Part shown: in pieces, positions 7,943 through 17,006 of the stretch
Position numbering within the stretch: position 1 is the first letter of the stretch
Layout: each line of letters starts with the position of its first letter
Assembly (NCBI RefSeq): GCF_024433635.1
Contig: NZ_WNJZ01000010.1
Coordinates: 1-64,000 of the forward strand
Source: Ruminococcus sp. zg-924
Lineage (GTDB): Bacteria; Bacillota; Clostridia; Oscillospirales; Acutalibacteraceae
Reading direction: 5' to 3'
DNA: 64,000 bases
Program-made: the position numbers and the translations under genes
Notes under the pieces: model-generated
What the model saw: the letters and a program-made list of their open reading frames with translations, nothing else
Database searches by the model: none
Told to the model about the DNA's origin: nothing

Positions 7943-10774
7943 ATGGCATTACAAATTGATTATCCTATTACCGTCGACTTAAAAAAGCCGAATTGCATTC
8001 CGTCGTTTGCTGTTCAGGGTGACACAGCCGGCAGGCGACTGGTTGTAACGCTAACATCCGACGGTTCCGAGGCTGACATTTCAGATTGCTCAGCTCAGCT
8101 GAAATGCAGTTATAATAATGAAACAGTTGACATAGGTGAATGTGAGATTCTTGACAACCGAGTTATTGCGCCGCTTACAAGTGCTATGCTTGCTCATACG
8201 GGGAACCACAAGCTTCAGCTCACACTATTTGATAACACAGGTGCAGTAGTATCAAGTCCGATAATTTACATCTACGTTTCTGAATCTATCGGTGACGGAA
8301 CAGCGGCAAACACACCTGAATTTTCAGCGCTCAACGCATTGACCTCAAGAATAGAAGCAACGCTTAACAACCCCGAAGTCGGAGAAAGCGAGGTTAAGGA
8401 TTCAAGAGGCGGCTACAAGCTTCTTGGTGACAGAATTAATGCGATAGAAAAGTCCGCTTTAACTGCTCAGCGTTTTTTAAACGCCAAAAATTGCGTGAAG
8501 CAATCGGTCGGGTTTACGGCGGATAATATCGGCTCAGAGCACTTTCAAACAAACGGTTTAACGCTTACTGCTGAGGACGGATGCGTAGTTGCTCAAGGAA
8601 CAACGGGGAATCCGGGCAGTGTTTACGCAATGTTTGATAAACCAATTCAAATTATGCGTGGCAGTAGTAAACAAATTCTCGTATCAATGAGGCTTAAAGC
8701 CGTTGAGAGCGATTTAAAGGTCTTCCCTATCGGCGGACGATATTTAGACTACTACAACTATTTGTGCGACAGCAACATTATACATTCAAACATAACCGAA
8801 TATGTCGGGGCAAATTCATCCTGTCAAACTATATCCACAGGCGAATGGGTAACACTTTGGACACTTCTTGGCGACACAGGTCAGACATTTAAGCTTGGCG
8901 GTGATAAAACTGAATTTAACGGCTTAGGTGTTTACATTCCTGCTCCATCTGACGGCAGCGCACCCAAATTGATGATTCAAAGTGTGTGCGCCTATGTAAG
9001 CGATAGTGAGGAACGTGACTTATTGAGCGAGATAAAAGCCGACATAACATCAAACAGCTTCAGGATTACGGTTGCAGAAGGCAAGCTTGAAAATCACACA
9101 GCTGCTATTGATAATTTACAGACTGAAGTAAACAAAATGAGCCAAACACTCTTGACACACTCTACTGAAATCAAGAAGAACAGCGACAATGTTGCGGAGG
9201 TTAAGTCAGCTGTTGAAAACATTCAGAGGGATATTGCATCTATTACTTCCGATGTTTTGGCTGATAAACAGGCTTTTGAAGCTGTAAAATCCACTGTCAA
9301 CGACAACAGTGAAAGGTTGACTGTTGCTGAAAATGATATTTCAGACGTTCAAGAGAGTGTTATGAGAATTAGCGAAGATATTGAAACACACACTAACACA
9401 GACACAGCGTTTAATACAAGAATAACTGACCTTGAGAACAAAGCTGCGACAGCATTAAAGGAAATATCAGACATAAAGGCTAACATCGGGTTGGGCGATG
9501 AAGTTGTCGGACTTCAAGTGGATTTTGAAAACAGGAAGTTCATGCGATTAGCCGGAGCTATTGATTTATCAGCCGGTACAGATTTTGATAAATTTAAAAT
9601 GTATGGCGGCAGAAGGCGTTGTAATGTTGATGATGATGGTATAATCACCGCATATTACGGTGATGAAAATTATGCTGAAGATGGCTCTAACGGTCAGGTT
9701 ATGGTTTATCAGCCTGCCTTTTACTACAAGGTTGTTCCTGTGATTTACGAGAAAAACAAATCGACAGGAATTGGCTATCATATGCGCAAAGCGAATTATT
9801 ATGTTACATCAAGGCCGCACGATGGGTTTAAGCTTCATCCTGCATTTTTTGACGCTGACGGAAATGAAGTTGATTATATCTTATATTCTGCCTATGAAGG
9901 AAGTATGTATGAAGCCTCTACCAATAAATACATTACCGACGATTCAGATACATCAACAGATATAGATTTAAGTTCAGACCTAATCTGTTCCATATCAGGA
10001 ATTAAACCGATTTCAGGCTTATATAAAAATCTTACCAGAGCAAATTTTGAAACTCTTTCGGCAAACAGAGGCACAGGCTGGCACTGTGATACTATTAAAT
10101 CCGTATCTGCAAATCAATTATTAATGATGATTGAGCTTGGAACAATGAACATGCAATCGGCTATTGGTCCCGGTGTTGTTAATATTACAGACGATACAGC
10201 ATACAACTGCTCTTCTATTACCGGCGCAACAAGTTTATTAGGTAACACAACCGGTCAGGCTATTCAGACGATGAATACAATCAACGGTAGTGGCAGCATA
10301 TATACTGAATCCGGCAAGGTGTCAGTATCCTATCGTGGCATAGAGAATCCTTGGGGCAATATCTGGAAGTGTGTTAACGGTATTAACATCTGGGGTGACG
10401 GCAATATGGATGGCGGTCAACCTTTTATTGCCGACGACTTGAATTTTGCAGAGTCTACTCACAGCGACAATTACAAAGCTGCCGGTTTTACTATTCCAAG
10501 TGAAAGCGGATATATCAATGCAATGGGCTATGGAAAGGAAGAATACGATTGGCTGTTGATGCCTTCTGAAACAGGAGGAAATTCTTCACTTCCGGTTGGC
10601 GACTACTGCTATGCAACTGAAAACCTGAACGGATACAATATTGCACGAATTGGCGGCGGCTGGTATTATGACCGTATTGCCGGGGCTTGCTCATGGGCTT
10701 GCCATTACGGCGGTGGCACCCGTGGCAGAAATTTCGGAGGTCGATTGACTTTTATTCCGACAGCCGCAACATAA
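7943..10774 (+). CDS. Phage-tail-like ligand-binding protein, DGR target
   Basis: This 943-residue protein has four visible parts. Residues 1-170 match the BppU-type N-terminal domain of phage baseplate/tail proteins. Residues 175-350 look like a beta-rich, carbohydrate-binding-like module. Residues 360-520 are coiled coil with heptad-like repeats. Residues 530-943 look like a C-type-lectin/FGE-like fold, with NPWGNIW near residue 800 and GGRL near 933. Residues 907-935 have the pattern of a diversity-generating retroelement variable region. There is no signal peptide, and Cys residues are few until the C-terminus. The ATG follows GAGGTGAT. It is the only long plus-strand gene, with its own SOS-box-like promoter and terminator and no phage genes around. 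Its likely role is a variable receptor or adhesin, perhaps from a degraded prophage. Confidence 0.8.
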   Translation: MALQIDYPITVDLKKPNCIPSFAVQGDTAGRRLVVTLTSDGSEADISDCSAQLKCSYNNETVDIGECEILDNRVIAPLTSAMLAHTGNHKLQLTLFDNTGAVVSSPIIYIYVSESIGDGTAANTPEFSALNALTSRIEATLNNPEVGESEVKDSRGGYKLLGDRINAIEKSALTAQRFLNAKNCVKQSVGFTADNIGSEHFQTNGLTLTAEDGCVVAQGTTGNPGSVYAMFDKPIQIMRGSSKQILVSMRLKAVESDLKVFPIGGRYLDYYNYLCDSNIIHSNITEYVGANSSCQTISTGEWVTLWTLLGDTGQTFKLGGDKTEFNGLGVYIPAPSDGSAPKLMIQSVCAYVSDSEERDLLSEIKADITSNSFRITVAEGKLENHTAAIDNLQTEVNKMSQTLLTHSTEIKKNSDNVAEVKSAVENIQRDIASITSDVLADKQAFEAVKSTVNDNSERLTVAENDISDVQESVMRISEDIETHTNTDTAFNTRITDLENKAATALKEISDIKANIGLGDEVVGLQVDFENRKFMRLAGAIDLSAGTDFDKFKMYGGRRRCNVDDDGIITAYYGDENYAEDGSNGQVMVYQPAFYYKVVPVIYEKNKSTGIGYHMRKANYYVTSRPHDGFKLHPAFFDADGNEVDYILYSAYEGSMYEASTNKYITDDSDTSTDIDLSSDLICSISGIKPISGLYKNLTRANFETLSANRGTGWHCDTIKSVSANQLLMMIELGTMNMQSAIGPGVVNITDDTAYNCSSITGATSLLGNTTGQAIQTMNTINGSGSIYTESGKVSVSYRGIENPWGNIWKCVNGINIWGDGNMDGGQPFIADDLNFAESTHSDNYKAAGFTIPSESGYINAMGYGKEEYDWLLMPSETGGNSSLPVGDYCYATENLNGYNIARIGGGWYYDRIAGACSWACHYGGGTRGRNFGGRLTFIPTAAT
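10661..10765 (+). other. Putative DGR variable region (VR)
   Basis: Codons 908-912 (YYDRI) and 919-928 (ACHYGGGTRG) all end in C or T, 15 of 15. This is the NNY pattern expected when AAC/AAT codons of a template repeat are randomised at adenines. Between and after them lie conserved, invariant-looking residues (AGACSW, then NFGGRL), as in known VRs at the end of CLec-fold proteins. The stop codon follows at 10772. The template repeat and reverse transcriptase are not in the window. Confidence 0.7.
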
Positions 10775-10806
10775 TATCGTTTTTACTCAACATAGAACTA
10801 TTAGAC

Positions 10807-10857
10807 AAAACAGTGCTGTTGCAAATGACTATATTCATCTGCGGCAGCACTGTTTTT
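10807..10857. terminator. Bidirectional terminator between convergent units
   Basis: A 12-bp stem (10811-10822 with 10841-10852, two G-U pairs) has A-runs before and T-runs after it on both strands. It ends the plus-strand DGR target gene and also serves the minus-strand polysaccharide operon, whose last stop codon is at 10884. Confidence 0.85.
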
Positions 10858-10883
10858 ATTTATTTAATTTCAGAAAATTCTTT

Positions 10884-12293
10884 TTATTTTTTATCTAAAA
10901 TCTTTTTTACTTTATTTAACACTACACTTATCAATTTACGATTCAAGAACAAAAATGCAGCAGTTCCGAAAACAAAATTCACTATATTCAAAACAAATTG
11001 CTGTTGAAAGCTTAAAATACACTCTACCGTTAAAATTCCTAAAACTACAAAAATATATTTGAAATCGTATTTTAGCTTTAAGAACTTCTGAACGCTTATC
11101 AAACGAAAAATGCACAGAAAAATATAGCTGACTAAAGTTGATATAGAAGCCGCATACAAGCCTATCCAATTTATAGCTACGATATCTATTACCAAATTCA
11201 TTAACGCAGCCGCAATAGTAGTTGTTGCAACAATCTTTGTCTTTTTGTATGCCACATAAATTCCGCCCCAAAAAGCTGAAAGGCAATAAAAGAATATGCC
11301 CATATACAGAATCGGAATTTGGTTATAAGCCTCTGCATAATCTCCGTTTATCAGTAGCTTAAACAAAAGTGGAGTAATACCTATCAAGAATGCCATACAA
11401 CCTGCTACAATATTGAAAAGAGTTGCAAACATTGAGGAATAATATCTTTCCACATCATCATCTTTTGATACCAATGTTGCATTCTCCTGCCAAGCCATAT
11501 TAAATGTAGTCTGAGCAAATGATAATATGGACGGTATTTTATAAGCTACGGCATAAACCGCATTTGCCGCCAGACCCATAGAAAAGGTAATTATAATCCT
11601 ATCGGAAACGTGCATTATCCACTGTGACAATGAATTTGGTACCATCGGCCAAGAGTAAGACAGCAGTCTCTTAAGCCTATGAAAGCTTAATTCACGTATG
11701 CTAATGTATCTAAATATATGCCCTTTTACCAGCAAGTAAGCTGATGATAGCAATTCGGCAACACACATTGCAGCAATTCCGCCAAACAGCCCCTCTTTTA
11801 ACCAAAGAACAAGAACCAAAACAAGAATTATCTGACCTAATGCGCTTATTATAGAGCCAATGGCGTATGCGGTATTATCAGATAAACCTCTTATTATCTG
11901 TTTATTAGCATTTGAAATAATGTCGCAGAAGAAATATGCGGTTATTATGAGCTTAACCGGCAAATCAAGGTTATACATAAAAAACCACATAATAATCAAT
12001 GCAACTGCTGAAACCGGAATGATAAACCCGTATATGTTAGTAATTATGGCTTTCTTTTCTTTCTCATCGTGTCGAACGTCAATCAGGTAACGAAACGCAG
12101 CCGACTGAATCTGAAGAGTTGCCGTTGGCAGAATTAACGATACAAGGGTCAATACCAAATCGTAGGTTCCGTACTCATTCTTCGTTAAAAAAGCTGTTAA
12201 GATAGGTAGTGTAATAAAAATTGCAAATTTCGGAAAGAAAGTTCCTATAGCTAAAATTGCAGTATTCTTCGCCAATGCCCCTTCTCTGCTCAT
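10884..12293 (-). CDS. Polysaccharide flippase (Wzx/MATE-like, MOP superfamily)
   Basis: The 469-residue membrane protein has about 12-14 hydrophobic segments and the N-terminal pattern of PST/Wzx flippases (a short positively charged start, then a helix beginning AILAIGTFFPKF). It should flip lipid-linked repeat units to the outside of the membrane. It is the last gene of the long surface-polymer operon, 40 bases after the ATP-grasp gene, and runs into a bidirectional terminator. Together with the Wzy-like protein and Wzz/BY-kinase genes of the same operon it defines a Wzx/Wzy-dependent assembly route. Confidence 0.88.
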   Translation of the reverse strand: MSREGALAKNTAILAIGTFFPKFAIFITLPILTAFLTKNEYGTYDLVLTLVSLILPTATLQIQSAAFRYLIDVRHDEKEKKAIITNIYGFIIPVSAVALIIMWFFMYNLDLPVKLIITAYFFCDIISNANKQIIRGLSDNTAYAIGSIISALGQIILVLVLVLWLKEGLFGGIAAMCVAELLSSAYLLVKGHIFRYISIRELSFHRLKRLLSYSWPMVPNSLSQWIMHVSDRIIITFSMGLAANAVYAVAYKIPSILSFAQTTFNMAWQENATLVSKDDDVERYYSSMFATLFNIVAGCMAFLIGITPLLFKLLINGDYAEAYNQIPILYMGIFFYCLSAFWGGIYVAYKKTKIVATTTIAAALMNLVIDIVAINWIGLYAASISTLVSYIFLCIFRLISVQKFLKLKYDFKYIFVVLGILTVECILSFQQQFVLNIVNFVFGTAAFLFLNRKLISVVLNKVKKILDKK

Positions 12294-12333
12294 AGTTGTT
12301 CAATCCCTCCGTTATTTCTTGAAATTGCAGAAA

Positions 12334-13602
12334 TCACATTATAGATATTCTTGCTATTGACTCGCCCTGTTCGTCTTCAATTATTAAGTCACTTGCAATA
12401 TCTTCTGCAAGCTCTTCCGGATTTGTTCCGTCTTTGCATCTGTACCAAATTGTTGCAAGTACCTGTGCTGTTGTTCCGTCTGCGCCCACTGTATCCCCGA
12501 TGTTACACATAGGAATTATTTTAATAACTTCTTCTCTTTCGCTAACCTTATCAACACCGTCAAATCTATGTACAACTTTTCCTGTTGTTCCAATTACTTT
12601 AACCATTGCGCAGTCATTTTCAAAATACGGTGTTTCTTTATCTAATTTCCAAGAATCTCTGCAATTTCCGCTAACTGCAAATTCGATAAGCAACGCCATT
12701 TCATCTACCTTATTCTGATCCTGGATTAAAATATAATGATGACCTCCGCTCGGTCTGAAACACATTTCACAGAAATAGAATGATTTATTATCTACAAAAG
12801 TCTGAAAAGCTATCATACCGTTATTGAAACCATTTTTTTGCAGCATACCTATTACTGCATCATTTACCTCATTAATATATCTATCTGTATATTTTGAAGG
12901 GTATAAAGTATACGAAGTAATGGATGAACCGGTATCTTCTGAAATATGTAATTTTCTTTCGCAGGTAGTGGTAAGCCTGACATCTCCGTTTGCCGCAAAA
13001 TAGGACGTTGCTATATTTTCACAGTCCATAAACTTTTCTACGATAACAACGCCAATGGAAGAAAAAGACATAGCGTATGAAAATGCATCATCAATGTTCT
13101 TTTCATCAATACACTTGACAACGCCTCTTGAGCCGCTGTTATCTGCAGGCTTTAAAATCACCGGATAGCCATGCTTTTCCGCTTCTTTTTTTGCTTCCTC
13201 CAAAGTAGTAACTTCTCTGCCGGGTATAACCGGAACACCTGCGTCAACACAGGCTTTTTTGAAAGCGGATTTATCTGTGGCAATTTTAAATTGATGGCTG
13301 CCACCGTAGCACGGTAGTCCACCTTTTTCGCATATTTCTTTATAGTATTCAAGATATGAATCTGTAAAGCCTGTCAAAACTCCGTCAATATGCTCCTGAT
13401 TAATCAATTCCAGCACTTTATCAATATCTGAGAAACTGATGTTGTAATATTTATTTGCAATCTGCTTTGCAGGCGAAACCTCATAAGATCTGTTATCTAT
13501 AACGATGGTGTATACACCCAACTCTTTTGCCCTGACAACAATATCCTTCATTATAGCTTTTCCGCCAAGAACCAACAATTTTTTTCCCTTAAGTGAACTC
13601 AT
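12334..13602 (-). CDS. ATP-grasp carboxylate-amine ligase
   Basis: The 422-residue protein has the PurK/CarB-like ATP-grasp layout. A Rossmann-like N-terminal domain starts with LLVLGGKAIM. The central ATP-binding region has PVILKPADNSGSRGV near residues 154-168, and a C-terminal Mg-binding region has FCEMCFRPSGG near residue 275. Such enzymes make an acyl-phosphate and join it to an amine, giving an amide. It is the second of two ATP-grasp proteins in this operon (the other is at 23742). The start ATG overlaps the sugar transferase stop as ATGA. Its likely job is to attach an acid or amino acid to an amino sugar or uronic acid of the repeat unit (inference). Confidence 0.8.
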   Translation of the reverse strand: MSSLKGKKLLVLGGKAIMKDIVVRAKELGVYTIVIDNRSYEVSPAKQIANKYYNISFSDIDKVLELINQEHIDGVLTGFTDSYLEYYKEICEKGGLPCYGGSHQFKIATDKSAFKKACVDAGVPVIPGREVTTLEEAKKEAEKHGYPVILKPADNSGSRGVVKCIDEKNIDDAFSYAMSFSSIGVVIVEKFMDCENIATSYFAANGDVRLTTTCERKLHISEDTGSSITSYTLYPSKYTDRYINEVNDAVIGMLQKNGFNNGMIAFQTFVDNKSFYFCEMCFRPSGGHHYILIQDQNKVDEMALLIEFAVSGNCRDSWKLDKETPYFENDCAMVKVIGTTGKVVHRFDGVDKVSEREEVIKIIPMCNIGDTVGADGTTAQVLATIWYRCKDGTNPEELAEDIASDLIIEDEQGESIARISIM

Positions 13603-14414
13603 ACTTTTGTCTCCATTCTGCTATGCTCGGACTCATTCACAAATGCGTCAAAATATTCTTGTTCAATATCGTCATGCGTAATCGCACGTCCATCGCTGCT
13701 GTATCCCATAAATGTGCCGATTTTTGCGTTTGCCCGCATACTTGACATTTTGGGGTCAAGTGCATATCTAAACAGATTAAAAACCATTTTGCAATCCACA
13801 ATGAAGCTCAAGTTTTCAACATACCACACATCATTGTCAAAGCGTTCCTGCCAAGTCCACGCCGTGTTTGTAAGCTTCCTTGGAGGACATTCCAAACCCG
13901 GCCTAACCATAAATCTACACCTATGGTGCTTATTAAAACGAATAAGATATTGAGGAAGCAGTGGTCTTGGACCAATCAGGCTCATATCTCCTTTTAAGAT
14001 ACTCCAAAAATTGAGCAACTCATCCAGAGAAGTTTTTCTGACAAATGTTCCGAATTTTGTTACACGCTGAGAGGCAGGAAGTAAATCTCCGTTTTCATCC
14101 CTGTCATTGCGCATATTTCTGAACTTTACGATTGTAAACACCTTTTCATTTTTTCCGATGCGCTGTTGCTTAAAAAAGATAGGAGATCCAACATCAAAAA
14201 ACGTAATAATTCCGATTACAAAATTAATAGGTAATGTAATTATAAGTACAAGAGCTGAGAATAATATATCTATTATTCTTTTAACATAACGGGCATAGAA
14301 AGTACTACTGGGTACAATTTCTGCGCAATGCAGGTTGATCTCAGGTAATCTTTCTTCTGCTAAATTTTCAGCTAATTTTCTCCGCTGTTCAGTTGTCAAA
14401 TCTTCCCATTTCAT
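13599..14414 (-). CDS. Priming phosphoglycosyl transferase (bacterial sugar transferase)
   Basis: This 271-residue monotopic phosphoglycosyl transferase has a hydrophobic segment (about 33-52), then the catalytic core with KFRNM near residue 92, SLDELLNFW near 129 and LIGPRPLLP near 145. It transfers a sugar-1-phosphate from a nucleotide sugar to undecaprenyl phosphate and so starts each repeat unit. The priming enzyme is near the end of the operon here, not at its front. An unusual C-terminal extension of about 80 residues follows the core (after RPGLECPPR), rich in aromatic and charged residues. It overlaps the ATP-grasp gene by 4 bases. Confidence 0.9.
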   Translation of the reverse strand: MKWEDLTTEQRRKLAENLAEERLPEINLHCAEIVPSSTFYARYVKRIIDILFSALVLIITLPINFVIGIITFFDVGSPIFFKQQRIGKNEKVFTIVKFRNMRNDRDENGDLLPASQRVTKFGTFVRKTSLDELLNFWSILKGDMSLIGPRPLLPQYLIRFNKHHRCRFMVRPGLECPPRKLTNTAWTWQERFDNDVWYVENLSFIVDCKMVFNLFRYALDPKMSSMRANAKIGTFMGYSSDGRAITHDDIEQEYFDAFVNESEHSRMETKV

Positions 14415-14451
14415 TGATACTGTTTCCTTTCATCTATAAATGAACAGAATA

Positions 14452-15324
14452 TCATAATGATTCCTCGTTATTAATTAAGTCTACGCTTGCTATTCTCGGC
14501 TCAAAGCAACAGCACGGTCTTACACAAACAATCCTTACTCCGCTTGCTCTTTGAGGTCCAACCTTCAAAAATGTTGCAAGAACACTTGTATTTCCATGTA
14601 AACCAAGCGGTCCAACATCAGACTCATTTACTCTGCGGGTTATCTCTTTCTCCATTTCGCTCTGATAATCGTATGTCCCGTCAACTAATGCCTGCATCAT
14701 CATAGATGAAGCCTCAAAATGAGATCTGCCTATCCCCACTGCAAGCGTGCATGGAGAACAACCAAGCTGAGCAACCGCTTCTTTTGACCACGATACAATT
14801 TCATCAATAACAACCTGTGTATTATGTTTGTGAAAAACTCTGTATGTTTTTGCTCTTATTGCAGGTCCACCGCCAAACATCATAATATGAAGGCGGATAA
14901 CATCTTCTTCTGTTCTTCTTACTAAAATCGGAGAAGGCTCCACCCCTGCTGAATCGGGATTAAGTCCGCCTGACTGATCTATACGGTGACTGTCATCACC
15001 CATAATGCCCATAGGGCGACCCGGTAGCTTCCGCAAGCCTTCCTGTACGCCTTTTTTGATTGCATCAAGCATATTGCCTGTAACAGCAGAATTCGGACCG
15101 ACCTCCAGCACTAAATGCGGAATACCTGAATCGTCGCACAAAGGGCTATGGTTCTTCTCAGCAGCCTCTGCATTTTCAAGAATTGTCTCCATAACCCACT
15201 TTGCTTTTTCATTTGTTTCTGCCGCTATTGCACGGCAATAGGCATCTTTCTTATCCTGTTTAAAGGTAGAACCGGCAGCAACAAGGGTATTTTTTACCAA
15301 CTCTATGATACGTTCATTATCCAT
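14452..15324 (-). CDS. Class I fumarase/tartrate dehydratase, alpha subunit
   Basis: The 290-residue protein matches the N-terminal (catalytic, 4Fe-4S) half of class I fumarases. Candidate cluster cysteines are C63 (SPLCDDSG), C189/C192 (GCSPC) and C267 or the CCC run at 271-273. Family members hydrate fumarate or dehydrate tartrate and related 2-hydroxy acids. The beta subunit is encoded just upstream with a one-base overlap (TGATG), so the pair is translationally coupled. It lies inside a surface-polymer operon, not with TCA genes, which suggests that the acid made is used as a polymer substituent. The exact substrate is unknown. Confidence 0.85.
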   Translation of the reverse strand: MDNERIIELVKNTLVAAGSTFKQDKKDAYCRAIAAETNEKAKWVMETILENAEAAEKNHSPLCDDSGIPHLVLEVGPNSAVTGNMLDAIKKGVQEGLRKLPGRPMGIMGDDSHRIDQSGGLNPDSAGVEPSPILVRRTEEDVIRLHIMMFGGGPAIRAKTYRVFHKHNTQVVIDEIVSWSKEAVAQLGCSPCTLAVGIGRSHFEASSMMMQALVDGTYDYQSEMEKEITRRVNESDVGPLGLHGNTSVLATFLKVGPQRASGVRIVCVRPCCCFEPRIASVDLINNEESL

Positions 15325-15803
15325 CAGTAAATACTCCTTCCATGCGCTGCGGCTATAATTGCAGGGTAACGGTCAACCTTTAACCGATATAACGCTTCCA
15401 TTCCCAATTCAGGAAAAGCAACCAATTCCTGCTCTAAAGTTTTTTCACCCAAAAGCGCTGTAACCGGTGGGATAACTGCGTAAACCGAATTATATTTCTC
15501 TAAAGCTCTAACCGTTTCAGTATGAATTGCTCCCTTTCCGAGATGAAGCCTTACCCCCATCTTAGACAAAGGCCCAATACTCGATTCAATCTCCAGTTTA
15601 TTGCTGGACGTTGGACCAACGCCTGCCGGGCTGACAGCGGTGTGAAAGATAACACTCCCCTGTAAATCTACATTGGATTCCCCACATACAATTCTGGGCA
15701 GTACAGCATCACGACCACAAAAAATATTGCCTGAAATGTAAATCATATCTCCAACATTCAGGCTCTGTATTACTTCGTCAGTAATTGGTGTGCAGATTTC
15801 CAT
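15324..15803 (-). CDS. Class I fumarase/tartrate dehydratase, beta subunit
   Basis: This 159-residue protein corresponds to the C-terminal swivel domain of class I fumarase (TtdB/FumB-like). GDMIYISGNIFCGRDA near residues 18-33 and SPAGVGPTSS near 58-67 are the typical substrate-binding loops. It should form a heteromer with the alpha subunit encoded directly downstream. The ribosome binding site (GAGGAT) lies at the 3' end of the CitE-like gene, 10 bases upstream. Confidence 0.85.
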   Translation of the reverse strand: MEICTPITDEVIQSLNVGDMIYISGNIFCGRDAVLPRIVCGESNVDLQGSVIFHTAVSPAGVGPTSSNKLEIESSIGPLSKMGVRLHLGKGAIHTETVRALEKYNSVYAVIPPVTALLGEKTLEQELVAFPELGMEALYRLKVDRYPAIIAAAHGRSIY

Positions 15804-15813
15804 AGCTATATCC

Positions 15814-16962
15814 TCACTCGTTTACCGCAAACAATTTAATGTATGCAGCCTCGTTTTCGATTACACCGTAAGCTCTCGCACGCATATAAATTTTTGTTGC
15901 CCAGTTTGTATGCGGCTTAATCTCATTCATCTTATTTAAACCGGAACCCTTTACAACTCCACCCTGCTGATTTCCGAGTATCATACAAGCATCATCGTAT
16001 TCCTCTTTTGTAACAGCCATCAGAGCATTAACAAATTTTATATGAGTTGGGTGAATAACTGTTCTACCTACAAAGCCGTTGGCCTTATCAAGAATTACCT
16101 CACGAAGCAAGCCGTCAACCTCGTTATTAACGATTGGAAGACGCTTCATTAAATAATCTTCAAAATTATGCTTCGGCAATTCCTCAAACATCAATCTTTT
16201 CGGAGCACGGAAATACTCCCAAACCGGACCGGATATAACATAATCGTTATTTCTTCCGCAAACATTAATGATATCCGATAAACATTCACGAACAGTCATA
16301 ATATCATAAATTGAATAGTCTACGCCTCTGCGCACACCAAACACTGAGGAAAAATCAGTTCCGCCAACACGAACCTGAAGAACGAGGTCATGGTATTTAT
16401 CAAGAATTTTTTTAATTCCTACAAGCTCCTGCATTCTTGTTTCTTTATAAGCCACTTCAGGATCCTCAATGATTGGCATTCCATATAGAATCTCTCCGAA
16501 GCGCTCATTTAAGTCTTTAAGATATGCGTAATATTCATATCCGTTTTCTGCATTGAACTTTGGGAAATTGATTCCGCAGAGGGATTTAACCTGATGCTTT
16601 GTCAAGTTTTCTCCGAAATGTTTGAATTGCTCCAAATTGCGTACACGCACAAAAATCAACGGGACTCTCTGTGGGGATAATGCTCCGTTCTCAACAGCTG
16701 ATGTAACCGTATCAAGCAATTTATGTACATTCTCCTCGGCTTCCGGAACCCGCTCCTCGGGACAAGCGTCTTCAAAGCATAACACAATAGTAGTTAACCC
16801 CGGCATTGCTCCCGACAAAATCTTAGGAGCGAAATCCTTTGTGCCTGGCATATACATGGTTGCACCAAGGCAATATTGAAGCAATTCACGCTCAGTATAC
16901 TTATCAAAATTCTCCGGCTCAACAACAAAGCTGAAATCCGAATTATAAAGATGATGTCTCAT
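15814..16962 (-). CDS. CitE/HpcH-like C-C bond lyase (TIM barrel)
   Basis: The 382-residue protein resembles the HpcH/HpaI-CitE superfamily branch annotated as C-C bond lyase of TIM-barrel fold, often seen in stress and ATP-grasp-linked operons. An acidic motif (LCFEDA near residue 61) lies where CitE-like enzymes bind metal and CoA or oxo acid. VRVGGTDFSS near residue 197 and a late HPTHIKFVNA near 302 are also family-like. It may cleave or form a C-C bond in a carboxylic-acid intermediate handled by the neighbouring fumarase, PrpD-like and decarboxylase enzymes. The start ATG follows AGAGGAAT. The substrate is not deducible. Confidence 0.7.
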   Translation of the reverse strand: MRHHLYNSDFSFVVEPENFDKYTERELLQYCLGATMYMPGTKDFAPKILSGAMPGLTTIVLCFEDACPEERVPEAEENVHKLLDTVTSAVENGALSPQRVPLIFVRVRNLEQFKHFGENLTKHQVKSLCGINFPKFNAENGYEYYAYLKDLNERFGEILYGMPIIEDPEVAYKETRMQELVGIKKILDKYHDLVLQVRVGGTDFSSVFGVRRGVDYSIYDIMTVRECLSDIINVCGRNNDYVISGPVWEYFRAPKRLMFEELPKHNFEDYLMKRLPIVNNEVDGLLREVILDKANGFVGRTVIHPTHIKFVNALMAVTKEEYDDACMILGNQQGGVVKGSGLNKMNEIKPHTNWATKIYMRARAYGVIENEAAYIKLFAVNE

Positions 16963-17006
16963 ATTCCTCTAATATCCCTCTCATTTTTAATTCATTATAA
17001 AATTCT

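Noticed and set aside
10640-10884. A DGR template repeat or reverse transcriptase next to the variable region
   Set aside because: I compared the VR end by eye with sequence upstream and downstream of the gene and with the rest of the window and saw no second copy. No protein in the window has reverse transcriptase motifs. A genome-wide search is needed.
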